Shown here: positions 10,850 to 25,639 of the stretch, in pieces | Numbering within the stretch: position 1 is the stretch's first letter | Layout: each line of letters begins with the position of its first letter | Origin: Liopterus haemorrhoidalis | Lineage: Eukaryota > Arthropoda > Insecta > Coleoptera > Dytiscidae | NCBI GenBank assembly: GCA_963971575.1 | Contig: OZ020618.1 | Location: 436,501-500,500 of the forward strand | DNA length: 64,000 nucleotides | Direction of reading: 5' to 3' | Notes under the pieces: model-generated | Databases searched by the model: none | Seen by the model: the letters and a program-made list of their open reading frames with translations, nothing else | Told to the model about the DNA's origin: nothing | Translations under genes and position numbers: made by a program

Positions 10850-11770
10850 TTCGTATTGAAAGTGGCGGGCGTATTTTAGTGGCGCCCGGCGCACTTAACT
10901 ACTTGTAGTTGTTCGCCGGGTTTGGCAGAGTGCGCTTTCGAGTCTGTTCGCGACTTGACTTGAATAGGATTTTTGACAAATGCCAGGACAATCCCTGATT
11001 TTTAGGTAGTTGTAACGCTCTTGAAAGCTGTCGACAGCTCTCAGGTTCGTCTTTTAACATTGGTTATAATGTGTACGGTAATTGTCGCGATGTGGCTAGT
11101 GTTTGTTCATTAGTTTTATCGGTTTATTAACGTCACGGATCGGGAGTAAAACCGCTGGTGACGGTCTCCGTTTTATAAACCACCAGCGAAGCAATGAACC
11201 GCCGTTTTAAACTCTCAATTAGTCCTGACAACTTAATTATGAGAGCCAATAATGTGGTTGTTATTTGCCGGTGGTTGCCTGCTTGAGCGCAGCGATCGTC
11301 ACCAGCTGATTGTAGTTTATAGTTCTTTTTTTACCACGAAAATCCAATAAAATCATATGTTAACCACTCAGTTCACGTATTTTTAATAAATAAATTAGTG
11401 TAGTTGTGTTTTTTTATGTGTTTGTGCTTTAAAATCATCTTGAAAGTATGTCCATCATCTGTTTCTGTACATAAAGCAAACTTAGCAATACGTAGTCCTA
11501 TCGAATAGGGTTTGTCTCAACTTACAAACTACCCTAACATTATGTTATACTGTGATTGTTTTATAAACATCTCTTACTCTTCAGTTTATTTATTATATTC
11601 AGTTAATGAGTCTGGAACTGTGTTTTGAGCCTAGTATTTTTCTAATTTGTAGGTTACATCAGTAACAATGGACATCGAACATATTTCACCAATTTAACAA
11701 GTTTACGATACAGAACTCAGGAAGTAGAATAGTGTAACTGTGTGTGAGCAGCTGATGTTATCGTGTGAGA
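10850..11770. promoter_or_regulatory. Divergent promoter region between the coiled-coil gene and TSC1
   Basis: This gene-free interval between two divergent genes contains the GC-richest patch of the first 20 kb (10860-10965). It has a strong hairpin at 10885-10920 (CCCGGCG and CGCCGGG outside, AACTAC and GTAGTT inside). A second inverted pair lies at about 11152-11190 (CCGCTGGTG and CACCAGCG). The TSC1 5'UTR probably lies in the 3' half, but I cannot place the start site. Confidence 0.5.
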
Positions 11771-14700
11771 ATGGAGCCGTCAGAATTGTTTGCGCAGCTC
11801 GAGAGTGGCTCGGAGGAGGCCCGAAAAAAATTGTTGCAGTTTTTAAGCAACACTCGTGAGGCATGGGTACCCAACGGTATCTTTGATTACTATTTAGCAT
11901 CTAACAGTCTTCATTGTATGGAAGTTTTAGTGAACATTAGGGCGCCCCATGATAAATGTCTTTGTGATAGACTTGCTGAAGCTATCAAGGGGCCCCAGCC
12001 GGGGAGATTACAGGCACTTACTCTCCTCGGACATGTGTTACGGAAACAACCTGGATGGCTTTATAAGGTTAGTTTTTATATTTACTTTACACACATCTAA
12101 TTTTTCATTTAGTTTAGTTACTATCATTCATGTGTCTGTCTGTCTGTATATGGTAGAAATTGTGGTCAAAGAGTTGGATTTAGGAAGCTAAAATTTGGCA
12201 TGCATATGGTGCCCGCATATAGAAAAAATACTGAGACTTAGAAAAAATATATAACTTGAAAAATATTGACATGTACATATTTTTTTAAATAATTTTTAAT
12301 ATCCAATAATGCGCCAATAAAATTATCCACACTTTGTAACTAAGGGGGGTTGTTCTAATAATGTGAAAAAATCTATGTAATGTACATTGATATGAACGAA
12401 AATAGTAACCAAAATAGTAACAAATATCAAATACAAATACCACAGAGAAAGACTTGACAAATCTAAATTCCAAGAGCAGTTTTTTAAGTATTTGAAATAC
12501 AATAGTTCAAATTCCAGAAAGTAATTAAAATACTTTTTCAAGTATTCGCCGTTTTGCTAGATACCTACGAAACTTCTGAATGGTGTGAAAATTCACATTT
12601 AATATCTTGATTGTGACGTGGTTATAGTTAAAAAGATATCCAAACAAAGTCATACCTACGCAACCCTAAAACGTGTTAAAATTCACACTTCACATCTTTT
12701 TATCTTTCAAATACAAACCTTTGAAAATGTGTTTTTTAATTAACAGATAACCCAACATCAACTTCTAAAAGAACTGCTTAAATTAGTAAGAACTGAAACC
12801 GAAATAGTCCCTCTATTGTCCGCTTTACTGGCAGTGGTAGTATTATTGCCAATGGTGCCAGCCTTGATGGGTCCTCACCTACAAGATGTGTTCGACATCT
12901 TCAGTAGGTTGGCCGCCTGGAACTGGGGTCCCGGTCCAAAACTAGCCGAAGAACAGCTAGTACATCTTCAAGTGGCAATGTACGCGTTATTCTTACGTTT
13001 ATATGGAATGTATCCCTGTAATTTCATCGCTTATCTCCGAAATCACTACAGACATCCAGATAATAGGCCTGTGTTTATGCATACTGTGAGACCAATGTTA
13101 GCTACTGTATTGGTCCATCCACATTTGGTCACAGCAAGTAAAGATCACGAGACTGATAGTGAGCGATGGAAAAAAATGGGTCACCATGATGTTATAGTAG
13201 AATGCGAAAGATTTGCTGTGGATAGTGGGGTTAGAGAAGACGGTTGTTATACAGGATTCAGGTCTAGGAGTGGTACAGGAGCTAGCGGAGAGCACCAACT
13301 TATAGGCAGTGGGGATCATCATTTAAGTCCATTTCCTTTACCAGCTCTGAAACTACCTTTACCAACTGGTGATTGTGACTTCTGGAGTCCATCTTTGTTT
13401 TTCTATCAACACAGTAATTCTCCTCCACCTACGGAGGTATCAGCCCCTACTTCTATCCCACAAACCCCAAGTTCAGTCCATGCTCAAGAAGGAACAAGCC
13501 CTCCTGAGGCAGCTATTGAAGCTACACCAGAAACTACCCCTATAAAAGATCCCAGATTAGGCAGTCGTGTCCCCCCGATTAATTCCAACGCTGTACGTGC
13601 TCTTGGAAGTACTGTCACCCCAAGATGGCCCAGTTTACCCAGTGGATCCAGTACCCCAAATACAAGTCAACCTAGTTCTCCCATGAGAAAAGATCCAAGT
13701 CCTTTTAAATTTCCTCAAGATAACACTTTTGAAATAAGAAGACAAAATGCTGTTGTTTGTCAAAAAATAACTAGATTAATCGAAGATAGATCTCAAGTAA
13801 ATGATTTACCTTTAAGAAAAAATCTTCCAACCTCACCTTTGAGAGTTATAAATCCAAGTGTACCACATAGTCCTGTGGCTTTGTTGGAAAACGCTGCTAC
13901 ACAGTGGCATTTGGTTCGTCCTGTTGCTCAACCTCTCACACCCGGAGGACCTGACAGTTCAAGCCAGGAAGATCAGGAGGTTCTTGAAATTGTCCGTCAA
14001 GCAGAACAACAGAACAAACCTCAAAGATTACAACAATGCGATAGTGTGTTACAAGAATTTCAACATAGTCATGAAGAAGAATACGATGACTGTGAACAAG
14101 AACATGGTTCACCTTGTACCTCTGGAGGGTTACACATGCCTAATAGTCACTCCCTTCAAGCCTTCGCTACAAGGGTCAAAAGATTAAGATATTACAGTCA
14201 ATGCGCTCCTGAACATAAACATGAAGATCACAATGGGATAACACAAAATATTCCGGTACCGAATAATATTAAAGTTCGCAGGGCTAATTCTTGTCCAGAG
14301 ATGAAGAAGAACTACCCGGACCCTCCAACAAGACAACTAGCTCTTGATGAAAGTGATGAATTGTCCATTGATACCTCCACGCCGGTACCACATAATTTAA
14401 GTAACGGAACTGATGAGCGGCGTACTATGGCTTCGGTTAGTATTGCAACGCAGACTCACGAGATGTGGCCGATGCCGTACGAACACCTTTTCTTGGGGGT
14501 GTTCCCGCTGATGGAGGGCGGTGAGGTGAGACCCAGCCCAGCGCCTAGTCCGGCCCCCACCAAATTCAGTCCCTATGACATGTTGGACAAGTGAGTAAAC
14601 AACTTATCAAAATATGATGATATTACGCAATTTTAAATTGTACTTTAACATATGGTTATGTGTTTAAAATCTTTAATTATTGAAATATTTCATGGGTGTG

Positions 14701-17700
14701 TATTGTTTTTAATTTTGGTTTCATAGGTATAACAAAGAAACCTTTATATATATCCAAACGTTTAAGCGGAACTGAATGGAATTTTAATTTTCTGTAAGTT
14801 GTCACTAGATCACTTTTTAATTATTGAAGTGGGATTTTGCTAAACAAATTTATCAAGTCTCATTTAATCGATATAAATTACTAGTTTTCAAAATCTAGTT
14901 CCGCTTAAACCAAAGAAACAGGCCTTAGTGATTTATAATTTGAAATGCATGTAATACAGATTTTTGGATCGCATATAGAAAAATACTAGGAATTTAAAAA
15001 TATATATATATATATCGTGAATATGGCTTAATTTTGAGTTGGGTATTAATTGAAATGGATTAGCAAATAATTTATTTTTTTTAATCGGTAATTTAATGCG
15101 AGTTTTTAAACGTGTTATTTTTTCCACTACTGTGACCAAATAGGTCTAAATATCTGAAAAAAATTGAAATAATTAATATGATAAAAATTTCGAAAGATAG
15201 AATTTTTTATATTTTTGAAAAAATAAACAGAGCGACTGGTTTAAAAATCTAAAAAAACGGAGTAATGCACATTGATATGAACTGGATAATATAAAAGAAA
15301 TTTATGTTGATTCCATTTTTACCGACCGCCAACATATATAAGGGAGGTATTGTGATCATACCGATTTTGACATTTCGAGATTTCGATGGATCTCCACGAA
15401 TTGAGGTCCCTACATAACGGTTTGACTATTTTTAGCATGATGTCTGTCGGTTTATTTGTCCGTCTATCTGTCTGTCCGTCCGTCCGTCCGTCCGTCTGTC
15501 TGTCTGTTTGTCTGTCCGTCCGTCCGTCTGTCTGTGTAGACGTGCAGAGCAAATTCGGCTAAAAGGATTTTATGAAACTTCATATTTAAGCTTTTGACAT
15601 CAATGGCACGAGTTGATCAACTTTTGGTAAAAATCGGTTGACTAAAAATGGAAGTTTACTCGCGTCGATTTTAAGATTTTGGCGAATATCTCATAACAGA
15701 AAAATATTTCGAAAAAATGTATTTAACAAAAGTTGCTATAAAAGCAATAACTAACAACTTTTATTTGAGACATTTTTTGATAAAACGAAAAAAATTTTCG
15801 AAATATTTCGAAATTTTTTCTAAATATCTATTTTTTCATACTTTTATAACGTTTCCATGGTCTTGATAAATAATATCTCTACAAAATATTAGGCAAAGTT
15901 ATTTCTACTCTGCTGCTAGAATGTATTTTATACAAGTACTTTGTGATGGCGGTCAGTCCTGTGGTGGTTACAGCTGATTTTTTAAACATGCTAGCGCTAG
16001 ATGATTAAAAAATAATCTTTAATTTCCCACATTGTAGAGTATAAAACGAAAGCTTCTAATACTTAACACAGTCTATTTCACTGGCTATGAAATCGTTAAA
16101 TAAAATAAATTAAACTGGATGAATATATTTTTATTTTAGGTTTATCGAACACGCAGCCCATAGGGGTGACCCTGAAACACAAGTTCGTCACCCAACACCC
16201 AGATCGAGTCATCAGTCCAACCACTTAGAGGTGGAAGTCCGAAATCTTCGTGAACAATTAGGACTTCTTCATCTGCAGCTACAATACGAACGTCATCGGC
16301 GTGAAGTCCACGCCGTGCGCAATCGTCGACTGTTAGGCGAAAGCAGAAACAATAAAGCTCTGGAAGAACACAACAGCGCTTTGAGAGACCAATTAGCATT
16401 ACTACAAAAAGAAATCGAAAACCTACACGAGCAGCTTAGTGCTAAAAAACAAGAATCAGTTATGAAAGAACGGGAATTACAAGAAATAGTCAGTTATTGG
16501 CATGGACAATGTCTTACATCTAATGATCTTAATAAGAAACTTAGGGAAGAAAGTGATAATCTTCAACGTACATTAGACGATCTTCAACAAATTCATTTAG
16601 CGACTGCTGCGCAGTATCAAACTGCGGAAGCTAGACTGTTTCAGGTTGAGTCTGAGATGGAAAATGCCTTGGCTCAGGCAAGAGATAGTCAGAGGATAGC
16701 TGCTGATTTGGAAAGGATGCGAACTGAATTACTATTAGCTGGAGAAATTAATCACCGATATCAAGAAAAATTAGCTCAGTTGCCTCTCATAAGACATCGG
16801 GATGATGAAATGGCTCTTCTAACAGGAGCTTATCATGAGGAGATTAAAAGTAAGTGTTTTAATCTTTAAAAATTCAAAAAAAAATTCCAAATTTTTTCTT
16901 ATAGTCGGATTGCTGATAAGTGACTGTTCGTTGATACAAGTATCGATATTCAATACTATATGCTTTCTCTGTCTATATCATTAAAATTATTTGCATACCC
17001 ATAGTAACGTAAGCTAACCGACTATAAAGTCGGATTGCTGATAGGTGACTGTTACATGTATGTATCAAGTAGTGCGTTCATATAATAATCTAGTTACCAT
17101 TTTTCAGCGATTTTATAAATGTTTTTTTGTTATTTGTCTTAACTGTCAGTGTCTGGTAATAAATATTAATTAAAATATGGTTTGCAGCCAATTATTAAAT
17201 TCACAAACTTTAATTTTAAATCTGCTGGAATAAACAATAAATTATAATACAAAATTTACGTATGAGTATAATTTTTTCCTTATTTATAATTATTACCTTA
17301 AAATTAATAATTTTGTTTGTTTGAGTACTGCTGTAAATTTATTTTCGCGCTCTAATTAGTAAAGATATCTACAAATCATGCCGTTTCTTTCTAATGCTTT
17401 GTTTTTTATTCAAATAATTTGGAAGGTTAGTTGTCAACTTGCGTCACTATACGTTACTATGGGTATGCCAATAATTATAATGATATAGACAGAGTAAGCA
17501 TATAGTATTGAATATCGATACTTGTAGCAACGAACAGTCACTTATCAGCAATCCGACTATAGTATCAATTTTTTCATCCTTATATGTAACGTTTCCATGG
17601 TTATGATAAATAATATCTCTGTTGGAAAATATTAGGCCAAGTTATTTCTACTCTGCTGCTAGAATATATTTTATACAAGTACTTTGTGATGGCAGTCGAT

Positions 17701-19583
17701 CCTGTGGTGGCCACAGCTGATATGTACCTACGAAAACCTGTGTGAAAATTTACACTTAACAACTTTTTTGTTAGATCTGAATCAACAGTTGGAGCAACGA
17801 ACCGCTTTACTGGAGTCGTATCGTGCGCATGTCAGCGAATTGGAATCTCGCGCACGTGAATGTGACGAAATGTTCTCTGTGCAAAAGCGCATGCTCAAAG
17901 AAGTGAAGGAGATGTATGACGAGCAGCTGAGGGCTGTTGAGAGTCGCTACGAAAGACAGAGGACCATCAACAGAGGTCTAGAGGAGAAGGTGTTAGATTT
18001 ATGGCAAAGAGTTGAGGTGAGTTACCTTTCATACGCATTCACAAAATATATAATGAGTACTCGGTAAGTTTTACAAATTTTGTAGAGGATAAAAACATGT
18101 TAGAATTATAGTCAACTTTAAAGTACTAAAGTATTCATTCAAATAACATTAGAATAAATAGATACCGGGGGTTTAAAAATGATTATGAAAACGGCACGTA
18201 ATTACATATTAATTGAAAATACGTATGCATAGAAAAATATTCAAGAAATTAATAATAGTAATAATTATTTTATTTAGCTTGTAGGTATTCTTTTACATGA
18301 CAGTTTTAAACTGAACAAAAAAATGAAATGTAATTGATTATAATAAATAATACACTAAATTAAAATAAAATATTGTAACAATAAATGCTAATAGACCATA
18401 TTAGTGTATCGTCACATACATGTGCTGCCATCTGAGAGCTGAGTCCTTTGGAAGTTTTTGACTGGTTTAAAATACATCCATTACTTTTGTTACCTTAATT
18501 TTATGAATATCTTCAATTTTGGAGCAAAAAATATGTATTTTTGATAAATATATACTAATATATACAGTCCAGATACTTTATATTATAGAATAATGGTTTT
18601 ATAAATATATAAAGAAGGATTCGAAGATATATGTATAATTTACATTTTTAAATAATATGAAAATCGAAATATCTTTAGTATTTATTTAATTAACACTAAG
18701 TAATATTTATTATTTTGTTTTAGAATGCATAATGGTGTATTGTTTTGCTCGAAATTGTAACCATTACAGCTACATTCGTAATTGCAATTTTTTTCGTTTT
18801 ATGACAGATGAAAATAAAAACAATAACGGATAAAATAAAAGCAACATTTTACTCCTTCAAACCATTTAGATATGGCATACACAATTATTGTTATGTTACT
18901 TGCCATAATAATGATTATTAACGTAAAATTTTCAAAATTAACCTGCAAAATAATATTGTTTTGCAAAAATAATGACTTATTAAATTATAATGTATAAAAT
19001 AATTATTTTAATAAATAAATATTGACTTGTAGTTTTCATGTGAAGCGTTCTCTTATGTTGAAAAATTAATTTATATTTCCAAAATACAATTTAACAAAAA
19101 AACAACATACTAAATTCAAATAAAAGGAATCCAATCGCGAGGCGGCAGCACTGAATCCCATTTTGTGACGTAGTTACTAATATAGTCTATTACCTCTACA
19201 TCATTTACCGTGAAGAGTTTACAATGGAACTTGTTATGTAGAGTTTAAGGGCTGCCCAACGTCGTCCTCAACATCACTCCCCTGACACTTCATCATGTCA
19301 CGAAGCAATGGGCGGTGGTGCGTCAACAACTCAACCCCTTTCACCTCACAGCAGTCCTCCATTGTCCGCATCTCTGGCCTCGAGCGAGGGCAGCATGCTT
19401 GCGTTCATCCAGTCAGGTCCATCCAGCGGGCAGCCTTCAGGCTCCCAGGATCAGATACGGGAGATGAAGAACCTGCAGGTCATCGTGAACCAGGGCGAGG
19501 AGAGGAGCGGGGTGAATAGCTCCGAGGAAACTACCCCTGATGGGACGACAAGAAGTCTGAACTCTCTTAATCACAGCGAATAA
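11771..19583 (+). CDS. Tsc1: TSC1 / hamartin, complete, five exons
   Basis: Hamartin forms the TSC complex with tuberin (TSC2), whose GAP activity on Rheb restrains TORC1 growth signalling. Exons: 11771-12067, 12747-14590, 16140-16849, 17775-18016 and 19242-19583. All borders are GT/AG and phases agree, giving 1144 aa, close to human (1164) and fly hamartin. The N-terminal 270 residues show the hamartin core (MEPSELFAQLES, LNxLL-type helical repeats, LFLRLYGMYPCNFIAYLRNH, FMHTVRPMLATVLVHP). Residues about 280-690 are a Ser/Pro-rich disordered linker in one long exon. Residues about 740-1030 are the long coiled coil that binds TSC2. The C-terminal tail is Ser-rich. The start is ATG 11771; an upstream in-frame GTG at 11765 is not used as evidence. 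Introns 2, 3 and 4 carry transposons. Confidence 0.96.
12068..12746. other. TSC1 intron 1 with a degraded family D fragment
   Basis: Starts GTTAGT and ends TTAACAG. From 12125 it resembles family D: a GTCTGTCTGT tract, then GTAGAAATTG and AAATTTGGCATGCATAT. It holds two copies of the GTGAAAATTCACA dyad near 12580 and 12675. Confidence 0.5.
14591..16139. other. TSC1 intron 2 with family B relative and a family C copy
   Basis: A diverged family B MITE spans about 14745-14930 (TTAAGCGGAACTGAATGG to CTAGTTCCGCTTAAACC). Family C runs in minus orientation over about 15318-15985 and includes the GTCCGTCC/GTCTGTCT tract at 15458-15540. Confidence 0.65.
15318..15985 (-). repeat. Family C interspersed repeat, minus orientation
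   Basis: Begins (in + direction) with TTTACCGACCGCCAACATAT and runs through the internal GTCTGTCC tract to GTCAGTCCTGTGGTGGTTACAGCTG. Other copies are at 47171-47577, 48268-48868 and 52776-53997; fragments are at 17562-17724, 28860-29027 and 39935-40072. Ends are conserved but not inverted repeats, so this is not a simple TIR element. Confidence 0.75.
16850..17774. other. TSC1 intron 3
   Basis: Contains the MITE at 16900-17561 inserted next to a family C fragment at 17562-17724, which ends about 50 bp before the exon. Confidence 0.6.
16900..17561. mobile_element. MITE with about 125-bp inverted ends, family L
   Basis: Ends are TATAGTCGGATTGCTGATAA and its complement at 17542-17561. The inverted similarity extends inward through CAAGTATCGATATTCAATAC and CTGTCTATATCATT to CATACCCATAGTAACGTA. 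A second copy of the end sequence starts at about 17030, suggesting a partial internal duplication. No coding capacity. Confidence 0.8.
18389..19192. mobile_element. THAP-bearing DNA transposon remnant in TSC1 intron 4
   Basis: Inverted ends: TAATAGACCATATTAGTGTA at 18389 pairs with TAATATAGTCTATTA at 19192, and the similarity continues to CGTCACA and TGCTGCC on both sides. An internal frame (18732-18833) encodes the start of a THAP domain. P elements and relatives carry N-terminal THAP domains, so this may be a deleted P-like element. The rest is AT-rich filler. Confidence 0.6.
18732..18833 (+). pseudogene. THAP zinc-finger N-terminal fragment
   Basis: A 33-codon frame from ATG reads MVYCFARNCNHYSYIRN then CNFFRFMTDENK, then TAA. 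The spacing C-x4-C and the following FFRF match the start of the C2CH THAP domain (M-x-x-C-x-x-x-x-C ... F-F-x-F-P). The tryptophan, the final C/H ligands and the AVPTIF box are absent, so it is broken. Confidence 0.6.
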
Positions 19584-21440
19584 TGTGCGAGTGGGTATAT
19601 TGACTAATTTTTAGTCGGGCGTCCATTGAAGGGTTTAATCACCTATCAAAATACAGTCGACCCTCGATTTAACGAATTAATAAGTAAAGCCCTGCAAATC
19701 CGCGGATATCCACCATTTTTCTGCGCATGCGGATAAATTTTCATTTAAATCGTATGGATGTGGATTATATATCATATTCGCAATATCCGCGTGAATATAA
19801 AATCGGTTGGACGCCTCTTCTTACGAAAGACGCGTTTGGAACCCCAAAAATGTATCGCTAGCATTTGTATTGTGCTTATGGCAAGAGTGAAATAATGATA
19901 CGTTACGGCACTTTTTTTACTCTTCCCATAAAGACCTACTTTACGCTTATTTTAATAGTTAAATATAGTAGAGTTTATGTAACAGTCGTAGATACAACAA
20001 TTTCTTTGGATATATTGCCAGTTTATTAATTAAAAAATGTACTGTAACGCCTTATTTTGCATTTTTGGATATATTAGTCAAAATTAACCATGGTAATTTT
20101 CCACATTTAAAAATATAAAGCTCATATCAAATTTTAAAAAAAATAAATATCTTAAAATTCTTGAAATCGTCGTATAAAAAAAAATATATAATTTTCATCT
20201 TTTAATAATAGGATGAATTTAAGAATTTAGTTTTATTATTAAGAACTTATTTTTATAAATTTGCTGATCTTATAGAACTTTCCTTGTTATTTATTGGTCA
20301 TAAATGTGATAAATTAATCTGTTTATTTATTTCTAAATATTGCTGCTAAAACAATAGTGAGATATCTTAAAAAAAAATCTGAGATATTACTGTTTAAAGT
20401 TTTACATTATATATAAACTTGGTTTAAGAGTCGAATAATTGTAATTTCAATTTTTATTTTTAAATCTATATATCTCAGTACGACGTTAGATAGAAAACAT
20501 ATTTATGGATCCAGTAATATGTATGTGATGAAATTTAAAAATTTTTAATTTTAAAGCAGCGATTTCCAAATAATGCGAAAAATGTTAGTTATTTCCAAAC
20601 AGACAGCAAATCCTGTGCGGATATTCATATTTACAAAGGCTGCGGATGTTACTAGATTTAAAAATGTAGTTCCACAGATGGCTAAGAAAATCAATTATGT
20701 CTTTTTAATTTTATTTGAAGTAAGAAAAAATTATATATTTGTATAAACGCATTATTCATCGCCTTAAAACAATACATAAATTATGTAATTTGTTTTAATT
20801 TAATTTTTACGAACGGCGACACGTGATTTGAAAGCGTAATTCGGCTTGGCGATTCTGAACGTGACTAGGGTAATTCCCCCAAATTTTACCGGGGAAGAAC
20901 CGATTTACAGTTGTGTTTTTTCATTGACGAATAGAGAAGAATTATTTAATATGATTGGTTGGATTTGATTGATGAATGGTTCGTTAAATCGAGGTTTAAC
21001 TGTGTATATTTAGTCTCTGAAAGTTTTAATTTTGTATTGCTCGTTTGACTGTGTCTTGGGCAGTTGGATGGGGTGTGTGTTTTGCGGAACAGTCCAGTGC
21101 TCCCGAGTGCCATTTTGAAGTCGCTCCCCTGTGTAATATAACCCGATCTTAACCCGCACTGTACTGTGAACTGCTCTTGTAGTTTTATTTCTATTATGGG
21201 GGGCTGAGAAATGATGCTCCCCGTCTTGTCAAAGTTTATCGAAGGTTGGTTTATTTTCTACTGAAACCATGGAATGGAACCGTACTCTTATATATTGTTG
21301 AATTAACGAGTGGTTTCCTATTTTTATTACAAACACCAAGGAATTGATTATTGAGTTATTCTTTTGTTGATCATTGTACGTAGTTTTTGAAATAAATTTA
21401 ATAGATTTTTATCGAACATATATATAGATTCATTTAACAT
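19584..21440 (+). other. TSC1 3' flank / probable 3'UTR, split by a pogo-type element
   Basis: About 70 bp after the TSC1 stop the sequence is interrupted by the element at 19654-21004, then continues to an AATAAA-type signal at about 21390 (GAAATAAATTTAAT). Between 21020 and 21240 the composition is GC-richer than the surrounding introns, which fits transcribed 3'UTR. Confidence 0.45.
19654..21004. mobile_element. pogo/Tigger-type DNA element, nonautonomous
   Basis: Ends CAGTCGACCCTCGATTTAAC (19654) and GTTAAATCGAGGTTTAACTG (about 21002) are imperfect inverted repeats of the form known for Tigger elements, with TA flanking both sides. The 1.35-kb interior is AT-rich and lacks an open frame. 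It contains a further pair of GCGGATAT-rich segments near 19700-19790 and 20615-20650 that may be a nested element. Confidence 0.7.
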
Positions 21441-21624
21441 CCTCAACAATTTTACATCCTTTATTAAAGTCCTTCCAGATGTCAGACGATATGTTAAAAA
21501 AATCATACTAACCAAACGTTAACTTTCTGAAGTTATGTGTTAGTTTAAACATTTTACAGTAAAATAAATAAAACAAGATGTTGGTATTTTTAAGTATTTT
21601 TTATTGAATAATAAACATTACAAA

Positions 21625-21960
21625 TTACTTAGCGTGTGCTTGGGCTTTACGCATCTGTGTCAGAATGTTGGAGAGTTCTTCACGCTTCCTCTTGGCACGG
21701 ATATGAGTGCCCAAACGGCGCTTCAAGAACTTGAGGGCCCTCTTATCCTTGGAGACCTTCAACAATTCCATAGCGCGCTTCTCGTAAGGGGCATGTCCGC
21801 ATACCTCCCTGATCAATTCGCGAACGAATTTTGTGTGCTTAGTTTGGATCCCCTTCAACCTGGATGGACGTACTTTATCAGCCTTTGTCTTTCCAGCTGG
21901 GATTTTGGTCGTTTTATGACCCTTGTTAAGCCCCACGGCTAATTCGTATCTCGGTGCCAT
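21625..21960 (-). CDS. RpL36: 60S ribosomal protein L36 (eL36), complete
   Basis: A component of the large ribosomal subunit. One coding exon of 111 aa, full family length, reading [19 protein letters not shown] at the N-terminus and then [20 protein letters not shown] and the diagnostic [20 protein letters not shown] near the C-terminus. The acceptor AG is at 21962-21963, one base before the ATG, so the 5'UTR is split: intron 21962-22074 and noncoding exon 22075 to about 22175. A poly(A) signal AATAAA is complementary to about 21600. The gene is head to head with RpS5. Confidence 0.97.
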   Translation of the reverse strand: MAPRYELAVGLNKGHKTTKIPAGKTKADKVRPSRLKGIQTKHTKFVRELIREVCGHAPYEKRAMELLKVSKDKRALKFLKRRLGTHIRAKRKREELSNILTQMRKAQAHAK

Positions 21961-22074
21961 GCTGTTTCATAAATAAACACAAAAATTAGTTGATGAAACA
22001 AAAAACTCACTACTTTAAACACAATTCAATAGTAAAATCACTGTTTATATCACAGATATTATAAATTAATTTAC

Positions 22075-22475
22075 CTTCAAATTTATTTTAGAAGCACGAT
22101 CAGTAAAATGACAACGTGCTAAACAACCTCAAAAATCATCAAAGAGGAAATCTGCCTTGCGCACAAGCGGAAAAAAGGAGAATCTTTCAGTGTTACCACA
22201 AGTCCAAGACAACAAATTCAAATTTTAAGAACTAAAAAAATTAAATCTGCCCTTATAAAAACTTTTACACTTATATTTTCAAATATAAATTAACAAACTA
22301 TTTATTTTAAAATGAAACATGTAAGTTTTAAGTTTAATTTAAATTTAAAATCTTATCACTGCCTCCATATTTAAATTTTAACGTACGGGGTTGCCATCTT
22401 GTCCAGTTGCAAATGGCCTTTTTCCGGTTCGCGTTGCTGTAGAGAAGACGTGAACTTTTGTATGTTTTAAGGTGA
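22075..22475. promoter_or_regulatory. Shared divergent promoter of RpL36 and RpS5, with both 5'UTR exons
   Basis: On the minus strand the RpL36 leader runs to a pyrimidine tract CTCCTTTTTTCC (complement of about 22170-22181). On the plus strand the RpS5 leader begins near CCTTTTTCC (22417-22425) and its exon 1 ends at 22471 before GTGAGA. Polypyrimidine (TCT/TOP) initiators are the usual start signal of animal ribosomal protein genes. About 235 bp separate the two, so they likely share one promoter. Start positions are inferred from the motifs only. Confidence 0.65.
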
Positions 22476-22890
22476 GATTATAAGTTTTAATTATAAATTA
22501 TTAAATATGTTTCAATTAAAACTGTGTTATTTGATGTTGTTGAATATATTTTGTGCATTTAATGTGAGTATATATTGTTGATTGATAATAAATATGTCTG
22601 TACTGTGTCGAAGCCACGTGTTTTGGCAGTTTTTAGTTAGTTTACTTCGCATTTATTTGCTTGTAACTTTATTTAGTACTTTATAAGTATGTAATTTTAC
22701 ATTTATAGAATCGAACAATACAATTTAAAGCGAATTTAGTAGCAAACAAGACTTTGGAAATTGTTTCTTTATAGTAAAATTTAAGGTTCAGTATTCCGTC
22801 ATTTATGGCAACATGTTTTCTATTTAACACACCTAATTTATTATTGGGTGTTTGTGATACAACCCCGACTATAAACCAGTCTATTTCAAA

Positions 22891-22961
22891 ATGATGATAA
22901 TTATTTTCTGACACCTCTTGTCAGAATTACACAAATTGGTGATAACCTTTTAATAGTCTGA
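22891..22961 (+). ncRNA. C/D-box snoRNA in RpS5 intron 1 (copy 1)
   Basis: C box ATGATGA at 22891-22897, D box CTGA at 22958-22961, and a C'-like GTGATAA near 22939. The antisense element TTTTCTGACACCTCTT (22904-22919) complements the conserved LSU rRNA segment AAGAGGTGTCAGAAAA. The D' box after it is degenerate (GTCAG). Short TTTC/GAAA pairing is possible at the ends. The D box lies 73 nt before the 3' splice site, the usual spacing for intronic C/D snoRNAs. It is diverged from copies 2 and 3 outside the guide. Confidence 0.8.
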
Positions 22962-23041
22962 AATTATTCTGTAAATTTTATATTATTTTTGTTTCGTCGA
23001 AACTTTACTGAGATAATTTGTTATTTTGTTGCAGTTTCACG

Positions 23042-25621
<2,580 letters not shown>

Positions 25622-25639
25622 GTTGTATTTGTATAATAA

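Noticed and set aside
11765..11770. Upstream GTG as TSC1 start
   Set aside because: ATG 11771 follows at once and gives the expected hamartin N-terminus; non-ATG initiation is not needed.
13858..14187. Alternative plus-strand frame within TSC1 exon 2
   Set aside because: Out of frame with hamartin and without family similarity.
15458..15540. CRISPR-like alternation of GTCCGTCC and GTCTGTCT
   Set aside because: Simple-sequence tract of family C, also seen in other copies; no repeat-spacer structure and the genome is eukaryotic.
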